A stretch of 64,000 nt of DNA from Actinomadura parmotrematis (GTDB taxonomy: Bacteria; Actinomycetota; Actinomycetes; Streptosporangiales; Streptosporangiaceae), in the NCBI RefSeq assembly GCF_019458805.1, contig NZ_JAIBOA010000002.1:408601-472600 (forward strand), written 5' to 3'. Below the pieces are notes generated by a model. It was not told the origin of the DNA. It was given only the letters and a program-made list of their open reading frames with translations, and searched no databases. The position numbers and the translations under genes are program-made. Positions 51,631 to 59,065 of this stretch are shown piece after piece (the stretch's first letter is position 1; each line of letters starts with the position of its first letter).

Positions 51631-51639
51631 TTATCCACA
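51631..51639 (+). promoter_or_regulatory. Perfect DnaA box upstream of the MTA phosphorylase gene
   Basis: TTATCCACA, the consensus DnaA box, stands 51 bp before the start codon at 51690. It is single and not part of a cluster, so it is not an origin. A TAGGGT hexamer at 51677-51682 ends seven bases before the ATG, suggesting a leaderless promoter close to the box. Confidence 0.5.
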
Positions 51640-51689
51640 GGTCGCGCGAAGCCTGTCGGACGCCCGCACCGCTGGTTAGGGTCGGCGAC

Positions 51690-52511
51690 ATGACCTCCAG
51701 CAGCGCAGTGCGCGGGGCCGAGATCGGTGTCATCGGCGGCTCCGGCTTCTACTCCTTCCTCGACGACATCGAGGAGGTCCACGTCGACACCCCGTACGGG
51801 CCGCCGAGCGACCCGATCGCGATCGGCGAGCTCGCGGGCCGCCGCGTCGCGTTCGTCCCCCGGCACGGCCGCGACCACCGCTTCCCCCCGCACCGGATCC
51901 CCTACCGCGCCAACCTGTGGGCGCTGCGCTCCCTCGGCGTCCGCCGGGTCCTCGCCCCGTCGGCGGTGGGCTCCCTCACCCCGGCCCACGGCCCCGGCAC
52001 CCTCGCCCTCCCCGACCAGCTCGTCGACCGCACCTCCGGCCGCGAGCAGACCTACTACGACGCGGGCGCCGCCGTCCACGTCTCGTTCGCCGACCCGTAC
52101 TGCCCCTCCCTCCGCGCCACCGCCGCCGCGTCGGCCCGCGCCACGGGCTGGGATCCGGTCGACACCGGCACCCTGGTCATCATCGAGGGGCCGCGCTTCT
52201 CCACCCGCGCCGAGTCGCGCTGGTTCGCCGCCCAGGGCTGGACCCTCGTCGGCATGACCGGCCACCCCGAGGCCGTCCTGGCCCGCGAGCTGGCCCTCTG
52301 CTACGCGCCCCTCTGCCTGGTCACCGACCTGGACGCGGGCATCGAGGAGGGCGCGGGCGTCACCCACCAGGAGGTCCTGGAGGTCTTCGGCCAGAACATC
52401 GGCCGCCTCCGCGAGCTGCTCACCGACGTCGTCAAGGACCTCCCCGCCAACCGCACCTGCCCCTGCCCGAACGTCCTGGACGGCCTCCACCTCCCTCTGA
52501 CCCTCCCGTAA
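51690..52511 (+). CDS. mtnP: S-methyl-5'-thioadenosine phosphorylase
   Basis: A 273-residue purine nucleoside phosphorylase-family enzyme (MTAP type). The phosphate and ribose binding segments are IGVIGGSGFY, PRHGRDHRFPPHRIPYRANLWAL and SAVGSL. The substrate region shows IEGPRFSTRAESRWF, VGMTGHPEAVLARELALCYAPLCLVTDLDAG. It cleaves methylthioadenosine in the methionine salvage pathway. The usual NMT before the PE motif reads GMT here. The ATG has no ribosome binding site, in line with leaderless transcription. Confidence 0.92.
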   Translation: MTSSSAVRGAEIGVIGGSGFYSFLDDIEEVHVDTPYGPPSDPIAIGELAGRRVAFVPRHGRDHRFPPHRIPYRANLWALRSLGVRRVLAPSAVGSLTPAHGPGTLALPDQLVDRTSGREQTYYDAGAAVHVSFADPYCPSLRATAAASARATGWDPVDTGTLVIIEGPRFSTRAESRWFAAQGWTLVGMTGHPEAVLARELALCYAPLCLVTDLDAGIEEGAGVTHQEVLEVFGQNIGRLRELLTDVVKDLPANRTCPCPNVLDGLHLPLTLP

Positions 52512-52586
52512 CCCGCCCGCAGCCCACTTCCCGCCCGCCCCACCTCTCCTTCACCCGCTCCCCTTCACCCCACCCCCGCCCCACCC

Positions 52587-52677
52587 AGGCGCAAGCCTGC
52601 CCTGAACCCCTCAAGCCCCGATCTCCGGGCTTCCACCCCTTCACCTCAAGGCGCGAGCCTGCCCTCAAACCCCTCAC
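52587..52677 (+). repeat. Imperfect 29-bp direct repeat upstream of the SAF gene
   Basis: Two copies (52587-52615 and 52649-52677) begin with AGGCGCAAGCCTGCCCT and AGGCGCGAGCCTGCCCT and continue with similar CCCCTCA ends, 62 bp apart, within a C-rich 225-bp gap. Each contains a short GGC..GCC dyad. They could be promoter-region repeats or remnants of slippage. Confidence 0.45.
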
Positions 52678-52736
52678 CCTTGCCCGCACCGCCTCCCCGC
52701 CCCACGCCGCACGCCCCACCAGAAACGGACCCAGTC

Positions 52737-54890
52737 ATGAAGAACAGCGCTCGCACCGCCCCGCCCGCCTTCGCCGGCACCCCCACGGACCGCCACGGCG
52801 CCCGACCGCGCACACCGATCAGACGACGGATCCTGATCAGGCATCGCAGGCTGTGGGCAGCGCTGTGCGCAGCTCTCGCCACTGGCTTCGGCATGCTCGC
52901 CGTACGCCCCCCGCCTCCCCCGTCCGTGCTCGTACTCGCCGCCGCCCGTGATCTGCCGGCGGGCATCACCCTGCAAAGCTCCGACATCCACGAGCTGGCG
53001 CTCCCCCCGAACGCCGTCCCCGCCGGCGCCTACCACGCCTCTCCCGACCACCCCCGAGCAACCACCGACCGCACTCCACCCGGCGAACCAACAACACTCC
53101 GCACCCACTCGGCACGAACAGCACACGCAGCACAGCCAGCACACAGAGCGGAACCAACACACAGCGCAAGCCCCACACGCGAGGTGAAGGCAGCCCGCAA
53201 GACACGGACGCCCCACAAAGCAAGACCGACGACCGAACCGAAATCAACGCACAAGGCGAGGCCGGCGCGCAAAGCACAAGCCGCACCCGCAACGAGGACC
53301 ACGCGCAAGGCAGAAGTGAAGGCAGCGCTCGGAGTGGAGGTGGTGCACGAGATGAAAGCGACCCGCTGGGCCAGGACGGCACACGAAGCGGAGGCATCAC
53401 ACGCCGTGAGACCGACGCACATGGTGAGGATCGCGTGCAAGGCCGAGCACGGAGCAAAGACAGCACGCGGAGCGAGCTCGACACACGCGACACGGGTCAC
53501 GCGCTGCATGAGGCCAGCGCCCAAGGTGAAACCGACGCACGGACCAGAGACAACGCACGGACCGAAATCTGCGCGTGAACCAAAGCCAGCACGCGGAGCG
53601 GAGACCGCGCGCAGGTCGGAAATGGCATACGGAGCACTGGTGACACGCGCAGCGCTGACGGCACGCGCAGTGAGGGTCGCGGACAGAACGAGAGAAGCGC
53701 ACAAGGCGAAGGCGATGCATGGAGTCGGAGTTACGCACGGGGCAAAGGCAGCACACAGAGCAAAGGCGACACGCGATACGGAGGCGATGCGCGGGGCCCA
53801 GGCGGCACACACGGCGCAGACGGCACGCGGAGCGGAGGCGATGCGCGGCGCGCAGGCGACACGCGGCATGCAGACGGCACGCGGGGTGCAAGCGGTGCGC
53901 GGGGTGCAAGCGGTGCGCTGGGCCAAGGCGGCACGCGGAGCGCAGGCGGTGCGCGGCATGCAGACGACGCGCGAAGCGCAGGCTGCACGCAAAACGCAGA
54001 CGGCACGCAGGGAGGAGGCGACACGCGGCGCGAAGGCAGTGCGCGGCGCGCAGACGGTGCGCGGAGCGCAAGCGGTGCGCGGAGCGCAAGCGGTGCGCGG
54101 CATGCAGACGACGCGCGAAGCGCAGGCTGCACGCAGGACGCAGACGGCACGCAGGGAGGAGGCGGCACGCGGCGTGAAGGCGATGCTCGAGACGAAGGCA
54201 GTGCTCGAGGCGAAGGCAGCGCGCGGGGCGGAGGCAGCGCTCGAGGTGAGGGCTATGCGCGGGGTGGGAGTTGGGGGCGAAGCGAAGACAGTACGCGGGG
54301 TGAAGGCGGCGCGCGGCGTGGGGGCGGTACGCGGCACGGGGGCGGTACACAGCACGGAAGTGGCGCATGGCACGGGGGCGGTGCGCGGTGTGGGGGTTGT
54401 GGATGGGGTAAGGGCGGCGCGTGGGGTGGGGGTTGTTGGGCGGGAGTTGTTGGGGAGGGTGTTGGGCGGGCCCATGCGTGCAGGTGAGGTGTTCACGGAC
54501 TCACGCGTGCTGGGTGAGGGGTTGTTGCGCGGTTACGGAGCGGAGACCGTTGCCGTGCCCGTGCGGATCGCCGATGCGGACGCCGTCCGGTTGTTGCGTC
54601 CCGGCGATCGGATCGACGTGCTCGCCGCCGCGGAGACGGCCATGGGTCCCGACCCGCCGGACGTTCCGTCCGGGCGCGGGGCGGCCGGACGCGGGACGGC
54701 CGGGCGGGCTCGGCTGGTGGTGTCGGACGTGCCCGTCCTGATGGTGCCGCAGGCCGGAGCCGCCGAAGGGTCGGCGGGGGGCGCCGGCACGGGAGCGGGG
54801 GCGCTGATCGTGCTGGCCGTCGGCCGCACGCAGGCGGCCGCGTTGGCCGGGGCTGGCGCGGCCCTCTCGATCACGTTGACGGCGCATTGA
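52737..54890 (+). CDS. SAF-domain (CpaB/RcpC-like) protein with a giant hexapeptide-repeat insertion
   Basis: A 717-residue protein. Residues 1-60 hold a basic N-terminus and a membrane helix (LWAALCAALATGFGMLAV), as in CpaB-like proteins. Residues 63-105 begin a SAF domain (SVLVLAAARDLPAGITLQSSDIHELALPPNAVPAGAYHAS). The domain resumes at about 571 with GRVLGGPMRAGEVFTDSRVLGEGLLRGYGAETVAVPVRIADADAVRLLRPGDRIDVLAA and runs to the end. Between them lie about 75 hexapeptide units, mostly of the form G-A/V-Q/K/E-A/T-V/A/T/M-R/H. Known relatives are around 230-270 residues. The insertion keeps the frame. The ATG at 52737 has only a weak upstream site. The normal role of this family is unproven in actinobacteria. 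Confidence 0.78.
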   Translation: MKNSARTAPPAFAGTPTDRHGARPRTPIRRRILIRHRRLWAALCAALATGFGMLAVRPPPPPSVLVLAAARDLPAGITLQSSDIHELALPPNAVPAGAYHASPDHPRATTDRTPPGEPTTLRTHSARTAHAAQPAHRAEPTHSASPTREVKAARKTRTPHKARPTTEPKSTHKARPARKAQAAPATRTTRKAEVKAALGVEVVHEMKATRWARTAHEAEASHAVRPTHMVRIACKAEHGAKTARGASSTHATRVTRCMRPAPKVKPTHGPETTHGPKSAREPKPARGAETARRSEMAYGALVTRAALTARAVRVADRTREAHKAKAMHGVGVTHGAKAAHRAKATRDTEAMRGAQAAHTAQTARGAEAMRGAQATRGMQTARGVQAVRGVQAVRWAKAARGAQAVRGMQTTREAQAARKTQTARREEATRGAKAVRGAQTVRGAQAVRGAQAVRGMQTTREAQAARRTQTARREEAARGVKAMLETKAVLEAKAARGAEAALEVRAMRGVGVGGEAKTVRGVKAARGVGAVRGTGAVHSTEVAHGTGAVRGVGVVDGVRAARGVGVVGRELLGRVLGGPMRAGEVFTDSRVLGEGLLRGYGAETVAVPVRIADADAVRLLRPGDRIDVLAAAETAMGPDPPDVPSGRGAAGRGTAGRARLVVSDVPVLMVPQAGAAEGSAGGAGTGAGALIVLAVGRTQAAALAGAGAALSITLTAH
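53091..54440 (+). repeat. 18-bp minisatellite (about 75 in-frame units) inside the SAF gene
   Basis: 1350 bp divide exactly into 75 units of 18 bp, each coding six residues. From about 53433 on, units are very regular, with consensus close to GGAGCGCAGGCGGTGCGC (G-A-Q-A-V-R). Earlier units are more diverged and partly out of phase in residue pattern. Each typical unit contains TGCGC-GGA-GCGCA, a small perfect dyad able to form hairpins. The last units drift to Gly/Val-rich sequence. Base composition and codon use differ from the neighbouring genes. Confidence 0.88.
53946..54233 (+). repeat. 144-bp higher-order duplication within the 18-bp array
   Basis: The segment starting at 53946 recurs at 54090, exactly 8 units (144 bp) later. 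The first five units (53946-54035 and 54090-54179) differ at only four of 90 positions; the following three units are diverged. Both encode the series GMQTTR-EAQAAR-(K/R)TQTAR-REEA(T/A)R-G(A/V)KA. This indicates a recent expansion step. Confidence 0.8.
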
Positions 54891-54938
54891 TAGCCTCGCT
54901 CCGTCATCGAATGATCACCTAGAGCGAGCGAAGGGTTC

Positions 54939-55337
54939 ATGAGCGGCTTCAAGAAGTTCCTCCTGCGCGGCAACCTGATCGAGCTGGCCGTCGCGGTCGT
55001 GATCGGCGCGGCCTTCACCGCCCTGGTCAACGCTTTGGTCAAGTCGTTCATCACCCCGCTCATCGCCCTGATCGGCGGCCAGCCCGACTTCGACGACCTC
55101 TCCTTCAAGGTCAACGGGACCGAGTTCCCCTACGGCCTGTTCATCACCGCCGCGATCTCCTTCCTGATCATCGCCGCGGTCATCTACTTCCTGGTGGTGG
55201 CGCCCACCGCCAAGCTGCTGGAGCGCATGGCGCGCAAGGAGGAGGCCACCACCCGCGACTGCCCGTTCTGCCTCTCGGAGATCCCGTTGCAGGCGACACG
55301 CTGTAAGGACTGCACGATGGAGGTCGCTCCCGCTTGA
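54939..55337 (+). CDS. mscL: Large-conductance mechanosensitive channel MscL, copy 1, with zinc-ribbon tail
   Basis: A 132-residue MscL: N-terminal helix SGFKKFLLRGNLIELAVAVVIGAAFTALVNALVKSFITPLIALIGG (pore helix), periplasmic loop, second helix GLFITAAISFLIIAAVIYFLVV. In place of the usual C-terminal charged helix is a CxxC...CxxC element (DCPFCLSEIPLQATRCKDC), probably a cytoplasmic zinc ribbon. The channel releases solutes during osmotic downshock. Copy 2 follows 77 bp downstream. Confidence 0.94.
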   Translation: MSGFKKFLLRGNLIELAVAVVIGAAFTALVNALVKSFITPLIALIGGQPDFDDLSFKVNGTEFPYGLFITAAISFLIIAAVIYFLVVAPTAKLLERMARKEEATTRDCPFCLSEIPLQATRCKDCTMEVAPA

Positions 55338-55414
55338 TCCACTCATGAAGTGCAAAGCGCCGGGTAGAGGGTGGCCTGTAGCAAAGACCCCCCAACCCTC
55401 GCTGGAGTACATCA

Positions 55415-55828
55415 ATGGGCGGATTCAAGAAGTTCCTCTTCCGGGGCAACCTGGTCGACCTGGCCGTCGCCGTCGTCGTGGGCGCCGCCTTCGGCTCGCT
55501 GGTCAAGGACTTCACGACCTCGTTCATCGCGCCGCTGATCTCCCTGTTCGGCGGAAAGCCCGACTACACCAAGCTGTCCATCAAGATCTCGGACACCACG
55601 TTCCCGTACGGGGTGTTCCTCACGTCGGCCATCTCGTTCTTCATCACGGCCGTGATCGTGTACTTCATCGTCGTCCTGCCGACGGCCAAGCTGATCGAGC
55701 GCCTCGACGGCCACAAGGAGGCGACCGAGCGCGAGTGCCCGCAGTGCCTCAGCGAGATCCCGGTCAAGGCGCGCCGCTGCCGGTTCTGCACCGTCGAGGT
55801 CCTGCCCACCAACGAGGCCCCGGCGTAG
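55415..55828 (+). CDS. mscL2: MscL homologue, copy 2, with zinc-ribbon tail
   Basis: A 137-residue paralogue of the previous gene: GGFKKFLFRGNLVDLAVAVVVGAAFGSLVKDFTTSFIAPLISLFGG and GVFLTSAISFFITAVIVYFIVVLPTAKLIERL, then a zinc-ribbon-like tail ECPQCLSEIPVKARRCRFC. About half of the residues are shared with copy 1, with differences in the pore helix (FGSLVKDFTTSF against FTALVNALVKSF). The pair is a tandem duplication. The two products could form homo- or hetero-oligomeric channels with different gating. Confidence 0.92.
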   Translation: MGGFKKFLFRGNLVDLAVAVVVGAAFGSLVKDFTTSFIAPLISLFGGKPDYTKLSIKISDTTFPYGVFLTSAISFFITAVIVYFIVVLPTAKLIERLDGHKEATERECPQCLSEIPVKARRCRFCTVEVLPTNEAPA

Positions 55829-56233
55829 CGCATTCGATCGGTCGGGCGGACGGCCGACCTCGCCGGCTTTGCTCGACCTGGTCGGTCCATGCCCGCCCTG
55901 CTCAGCTTCGCCCGGCCCTGATTCACTCAGGCCAGCCTTGATCAGCTAACGCAGCCTTGGTCGGCTCGGGCCGGGCCTGGATCAGCCGGTTCAGCTTGCC
56001 GATCCCGGCCGGCCCTGCTCGGCCGGCTCAGCTTGTCCGGCCCCGGTCGGGCCTTGATGGCGGCCTTGCCCGGTCCTGGGCTGGTCCGGGCCGGACCCGG
56101 CTGGTCTTGGCCGGGCCGCATCGGGGCCCGGTCGAGCCGGGCCGGATCGCTCCCGGTTGCGGGTGAGGCGCGGCGGCGGGCCTTGCCGCGTGTGCCGCAG
56201 GGGCTCCTTGCGCGGGTGAAGGCCGGAGGGGGC
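55829..56233. repeat. 405-bp non-coding region of degenerate short GGTC/GGCC-rich repeats
   Basis: This gap holds no credible gene. It consists of loosely repeated units such as CGGCTCAGCTTG, GGCCCTG, CTTGATCAGC and CTTGGTCGGCTCGGGCCGGGCCTGG (given here only in part), many with internal GGCC dyads. On the + strand it follows mscL2, and on the - strand it lies downstream of the vanY-like gene, so it separates two converging transcripts. Confidence 0.5.
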
Positions 56234-57262
56234 TTACTGGTCGCCCTCGGTGCCGAACTCCCAGTGCCAGGGTTCGAAGGGGTTGCTGTACGCCCAGGCG
56301 GGGTGGAGCCAGCCGAAGCGCTTGGCGTTCGCCCTCAGCCAGTTGAACTGGGGCGACCCCTGGTTCTGGACTCCGCCGCACAGGTCGACGGCCTGCCCCT
56401 TGCCGTGGTTGCTCGTGCCCGGCACGGCGGCGAAGCCCGGACGTTCGGCGTAGACGCGCTGCTGGTTGGCGAGGCTCCGGTAGGAGTCCGTCACGCACAT
56501 CTGCCGGCCGAAGTGCGCCCGGTAGGCGGTGTTCATCTTGTAGAAGGCGAGCGCGGCGTCGGCGCGCAGCTGCTTGCCCTTCTGCGGGAGCGGGCAGAGG
56601 TACTTCGCCGGGATGAGGCCGTTCGGGAACTTCTTGGCGTCGGCGGCGAGGCTCTTGTCGCAGGTCAGCGCGAGCCGCCGGTCCGGGCTGACCTTGGCGA
56701 GCATGGCGGTGAGCTGCTTGGTCAGCCGGGCGGACTTGTCCTTCAGCCCGTTCACGTCCTGCTGGATCTTCGTCTGCGCGATGGCGTTGCGGGCCTGGAG
56801 GTCCTGGGCGCCGGACGCGAGGTCGGCGCGCCGCTTCTGCAGCGCGTTCGCGCGGTCGACGAGCGACTGCTGGTCCTTCGCCAGGTAGGTGACGTCGCTG
56901 GTGGAGCGCAGCGCCGAGCCCGGATCGCCGACGCCGAAGATCGCCATGGAGCCGGCGGCGCCCGGCTGCTGGTAGGAGGAGTTGGCGATCATGGCGAGGG
57001 GGCCGCGGATGCGGTCCAGCTCCCTGTCCGCCGCCGCCAGGTCCTTCAGCTTGGACCGCAGCTGGTCCTGGGACGCGGCGAGCTGCTTGCGGCGGTCCTC
57101 CATCTGGCGGGTGGCCTTCTCCAGGTCCGACCGGGCCCCGGCCGCCTGCTTGCGGAGGTCCTCCAGCGAGTTGTCGCGGACCGCCGCCTGGCTCGGCGCC
57201 GACCCGACGGCCGCGATCACCAGGAAGGACGCGATCGGCACCGCCGACCGGAGGGTTGGCAC
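56234..57262 (-). CDS. Secreted D-alanyl-D-alanine carboxypeptidase, VanY type, with coiled-coil
   Basis: A 342-residue exported protein. The signal peptide is VPTLRSAVPIASFLVIAAVGSAPSQAA. A predicted coiled coil (about 40-215: LEDLRKQAAGARSDLEKATRQMEDRRKQL and a second stretch) precedes a VanY/DacC-type M15 peptidase domain. The zinc ligands are in SNHGKGQAVDL (His and Asp) and EPWHWEF (His), with TDSYRS as substrate loop. It probably trims peptidoglycan stem peptides. The GTG at 57262 is preferred because AGGAGG lies nine bases upstream; a GTG at 57292 extends the frame by ten codons. Confidence 0.88.
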   Translation of the reverse strand: MPTLRSAVPIASFLVIAAVGSAPSQAAVRDNSLEDLRKQAAGARSDLEKATRQMEDRRKQLAASQDQLRSKLKDLAAADRELDRIRGPLAMIANSSYQQPGAAGSMAIFGVGDPGSALRSTSDVTYLAKDQQSLVDRANALQKRRADLASGAQDLQARNAIAQTKIQQDVNGLKDKSARLTKQLTAMLAKVSPDRRLALTCDKSLAADAKKFPNGLIPAKYLCPLPQKGKQLRADAALAFYKMNTAYRAHFGRQMCVTDSYRSLANQQRVYAERPGFAAVPGTSNHGKGQAVDLCGGVQNQGSPQFNWLRANAKRFGWLHPAWAYSNPFEPWHWEFGTEGDQ

Positions 57263-57344
57263 GGTGTTCTTCCTCCTGATGCCCTGTGACACGTGGCCGG
57301 AGGCACGGTACTACAGGTTCCCCGAAGCGAGGGAACGACCGGTC

Positions 57345-57767
57345 TCAGCGGTGGCGGTGGCACAGTCTGCGCAGCCAGGGCACCTCGTTCCACTCCGGCG
57401 GGCACCCGCGGGTGACCCGTGGGGCGGGCGTGCTCGGCCGGGTCCGCCGGGGCGCGGGTGTCGCCTTCGCGCTCGCGGCGGGTGCCCGCGTGGACACGCG
57501 CGGTCTCGGCTGCGGCTTCGGCGGCACGCTCGCCCCGATGGTCGGCTGCGCGGGCGGCGTTTCCGTGGCCTCCGCGGCGGTGTTCGCCGCTCCTGCCGCG
57601 GGCGTCCTGCCCGCCCCGCCGTCCCGCAGCCCGAGCACCAGGGCCCCGACCAGGACGAGCGCGGCGACCAGGACGACCGCGGCGGCGGTCCCGCCGGCGA
57701 GGACGTACGCCCGCCTGCTCCGCGGTGCCTCCCCGGCCGCTTCCTGTCCTCGATGTCGTCCCGTCAC
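57345..57767 (-). CDS. Small membrane protein with Pro-rich external tail
   Basis: A 140-residue protein with a short cytoplasmic basic N-terminus, one membrane helix (AYVLAGGTAAAVVLVAALVLVGALVLGL) and an external Ala/Pro/Thr/Arg-rich stalk. It ends in a short segment with two cysteines (RGCPPEWNEVPWLRRLCHRHR), which looks like a small disulfide-closed loop. No family is recognised. Confidence 0.6.
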   Translation of the reverse strand: MTGRHRGQEAAGEAPRSRRAYVLAGGTAAAVVLVAALVLVGALVLGLRDGGAGRTPAAGAANTAAEATETPPAQPTIGASVPPKPQPRPRVSTRAPAASAKATPAPRRTRPSTPAPRVTRGCPPEWNEVPWLRRLCHRHR

Positions 57768-57914
57768 AGCACGGAAGCGTACCGATTCGCGCCGATCGTC
57801 CCCAGGCCCGGTCCGCGAACCGCCGCCGGCCGCCCTAAGGGAGGAGCGCGGACCGCCCCGCGTCCCCTACCCTGTACGCGGGGTCCGCTACGCTCTTGCG
57901 TCGGACGCCGTCCA

Positions 57915-57987
57915 GCCTCCGTAGCTCAGGGGATAGAGCACCGCTCTCCTAAAGCGGGTGCCGCAGGTTCGAATCCTGCCGGGGGCA
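57915..57987 (+). tRNA. tRNA-Arg (anticodon CCT)
   Basis: A 73-nt cloverleaf: acceptor GCCTCCG/CGGGGGC with one G-U pair, D arm TAGCTCAGGGGATAGAGCA, anticodon stem CCGCT/AGCGG with loop CTCCTAA (anticodon CCT, codon AGG), T arm GCAGGTTCGAATCCTGC, discriminator A. CCA is not encoded. tRNA-Arg(CCT) genes are frequent integration sites, but no integrase is seen next to it. Confidence 0.95.
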
Positions 57988-57995
57988 CGTCCCAC

Positions 57996-58034
57996 GAGCC
58001 CCTGACCCGCGCCGGCGCCGGTCAGGGGCTCTTT
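57996..58034 (+). terminator. Terminator after tRNA-Arg
   Basis: GAGCCCCTGACC (57996-58007) and GGTCAGGGGCTC (58020-58031) form a perfect 12-bp stem followed by TTT, 8 bp after the tRNA. Confidence 0.82.
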
Positions 58035-58251
58035 CGCGCCCCGCCCCGGGCGGTGTCCGGGACGCCCGCCGCTGTCCGGGATGCCCGGTGCGGGGCTGGT
58101 GGGGGCGGAGGGTTGCGTGCGCGCAAGAGGCGGTGACCGGCAGATGCACGCCGCGTCAAGCTGGGGTTCAGCAGGGTCGTTGCTCGTCATGCGGACATGA
58201 GGCTGTGGGTGCCATGGGTGTCGCGGGGATGACGCAGGGCCGGAGGGCGGT

Positions 58252-59028
58252 ATGACCTCGGGCGCGGCGGTGCGGGTCCGCAGGTGCGGCGGCGGCCCGT
58301 CCGGGATGCTGGAGCGGGGCGCGAGCGCCGCGCGCATCTGCAACTACTTCCTCGGCGGCAAGGACCACTACCTCGCCGACCGCGTCGCGGGCGAGCGGAT
58401 GCTGGAGGCCGCCCCGACGATCGCGCGGGCCGCGCGGGCGAACCGGGTGTTCCTGGAGGACGCCGTGCGGCACCTGGCGCGGACCGGGATCCGGCAGTTC
58501 CTCGACGTCGGCTGCGGGCTGCCCGCGCACGACAGCGTCGCCGACGTCGCGCGGCGGGTCGCGCTCGGCTGCCGGGTGGCGTACGTGGACAACGACCCGG
58601 TGGTGACGGCGCACGCGCGGGCGCTCCTCGCGACCGGCCAGGGCACCGTGGCCTACGGAGGCGACCTGCGGGACCCCGGCCGGATGCTCCAGCACCCCGA
58701 GCTGCTGCGGGTGATCGACCCCGAGCGGCCGATCGGCGTGCTGCTGCTCGGGGTGCTGCCGTTCCTGCGGGACGAGGAGGGGCCCGGCGGCATCGTCGAG
58801 GAGCTGGTGGACCTGCTGCCCGACGGGAGCCGCGTCGTGGTGTCGCACATCGAGCGGACGCCGGAGGTGGAGGAGGCCGCGGCCGTCTACGCCGAGGCGG
58901 GCATCACGTTCCGGCCGCGCGGACGCGCGGAGCTCGCCGGGATGCTGCACGGCCTGCAGGACGTGCGGGGCGCCGTCGACGACGGGCTGCCGCTTCTCGG
59001 CTTCGCCGGCCGGGTCCGCCGTCTATGA
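58252..59028 (+). CDS. DUF574 SAM-dependent methyltransferase (second copy)
   Basis: A 258-residue DUF574 methyltransferase. Its signature ARICNYFLGGKDHYLADRVAGERML, SAM motif QFLDVGCGLPAHDSVADVARR, VAYVDNDPVVTAHARALL and GVLLLGVLPFLRDEEGP are aligned with those of the 19853-20638 protein. The C-terminal half (ERTPEVEEAAAVYAEAGITFRPRGRAELAGML) is typical. Start choice is uncertain; the ATG at 58252 gives a 20-residue Arg-rich extension. It precedes two further genes on the same strand (59066, 60124) with small gaps, so they may form a transcript. Confidence 0.88.
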   Translation: MTSGAAVRVRRCGGGPSGMLERGASAARICNYFLGGKDHYLADRVAGERMLEAAPTIARAARANRVFLEDAVRHLARTGIRQFLDVGCGLPAHDSVADVARRVALGCRVAYVDNDPVVTAHARALLATGQGTVAYGGDLRDPGRMLQHPELLRVIDPERPIGVLLLGVLPFLRDEEGPGGIVEELVDLLPDGSRVVVSHIERTPEVEEAAAVYAEAGITFRPRGRAELAGMLHGLQDVRGAVDDGLPLLGFAGRVRRL

Positions 59029-59065
59029 TCGAAGTCCCCCGTTGGTGACGCTTCCAGGACCCGGC

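Noticed and set aside
53719..54177. Plus-strand 152-codon Arg/Cys/His-rich frame inside the array
   Set aside because: It is the 18-bp repeat read in another frame; the SAF frame is the one continuous with recognisable domain sequence on both sides.
53091..54440. CRISPR array
   Set aside because: The units are contiguous 18-mers without unique spacers, and no cas gene is present.
57915..57987. Integration site at tRNA-Arg
   Set aside because: No integrase and no second copy of the tRNA 3' end was found in the following sequence; only a terminator hairpin follows.
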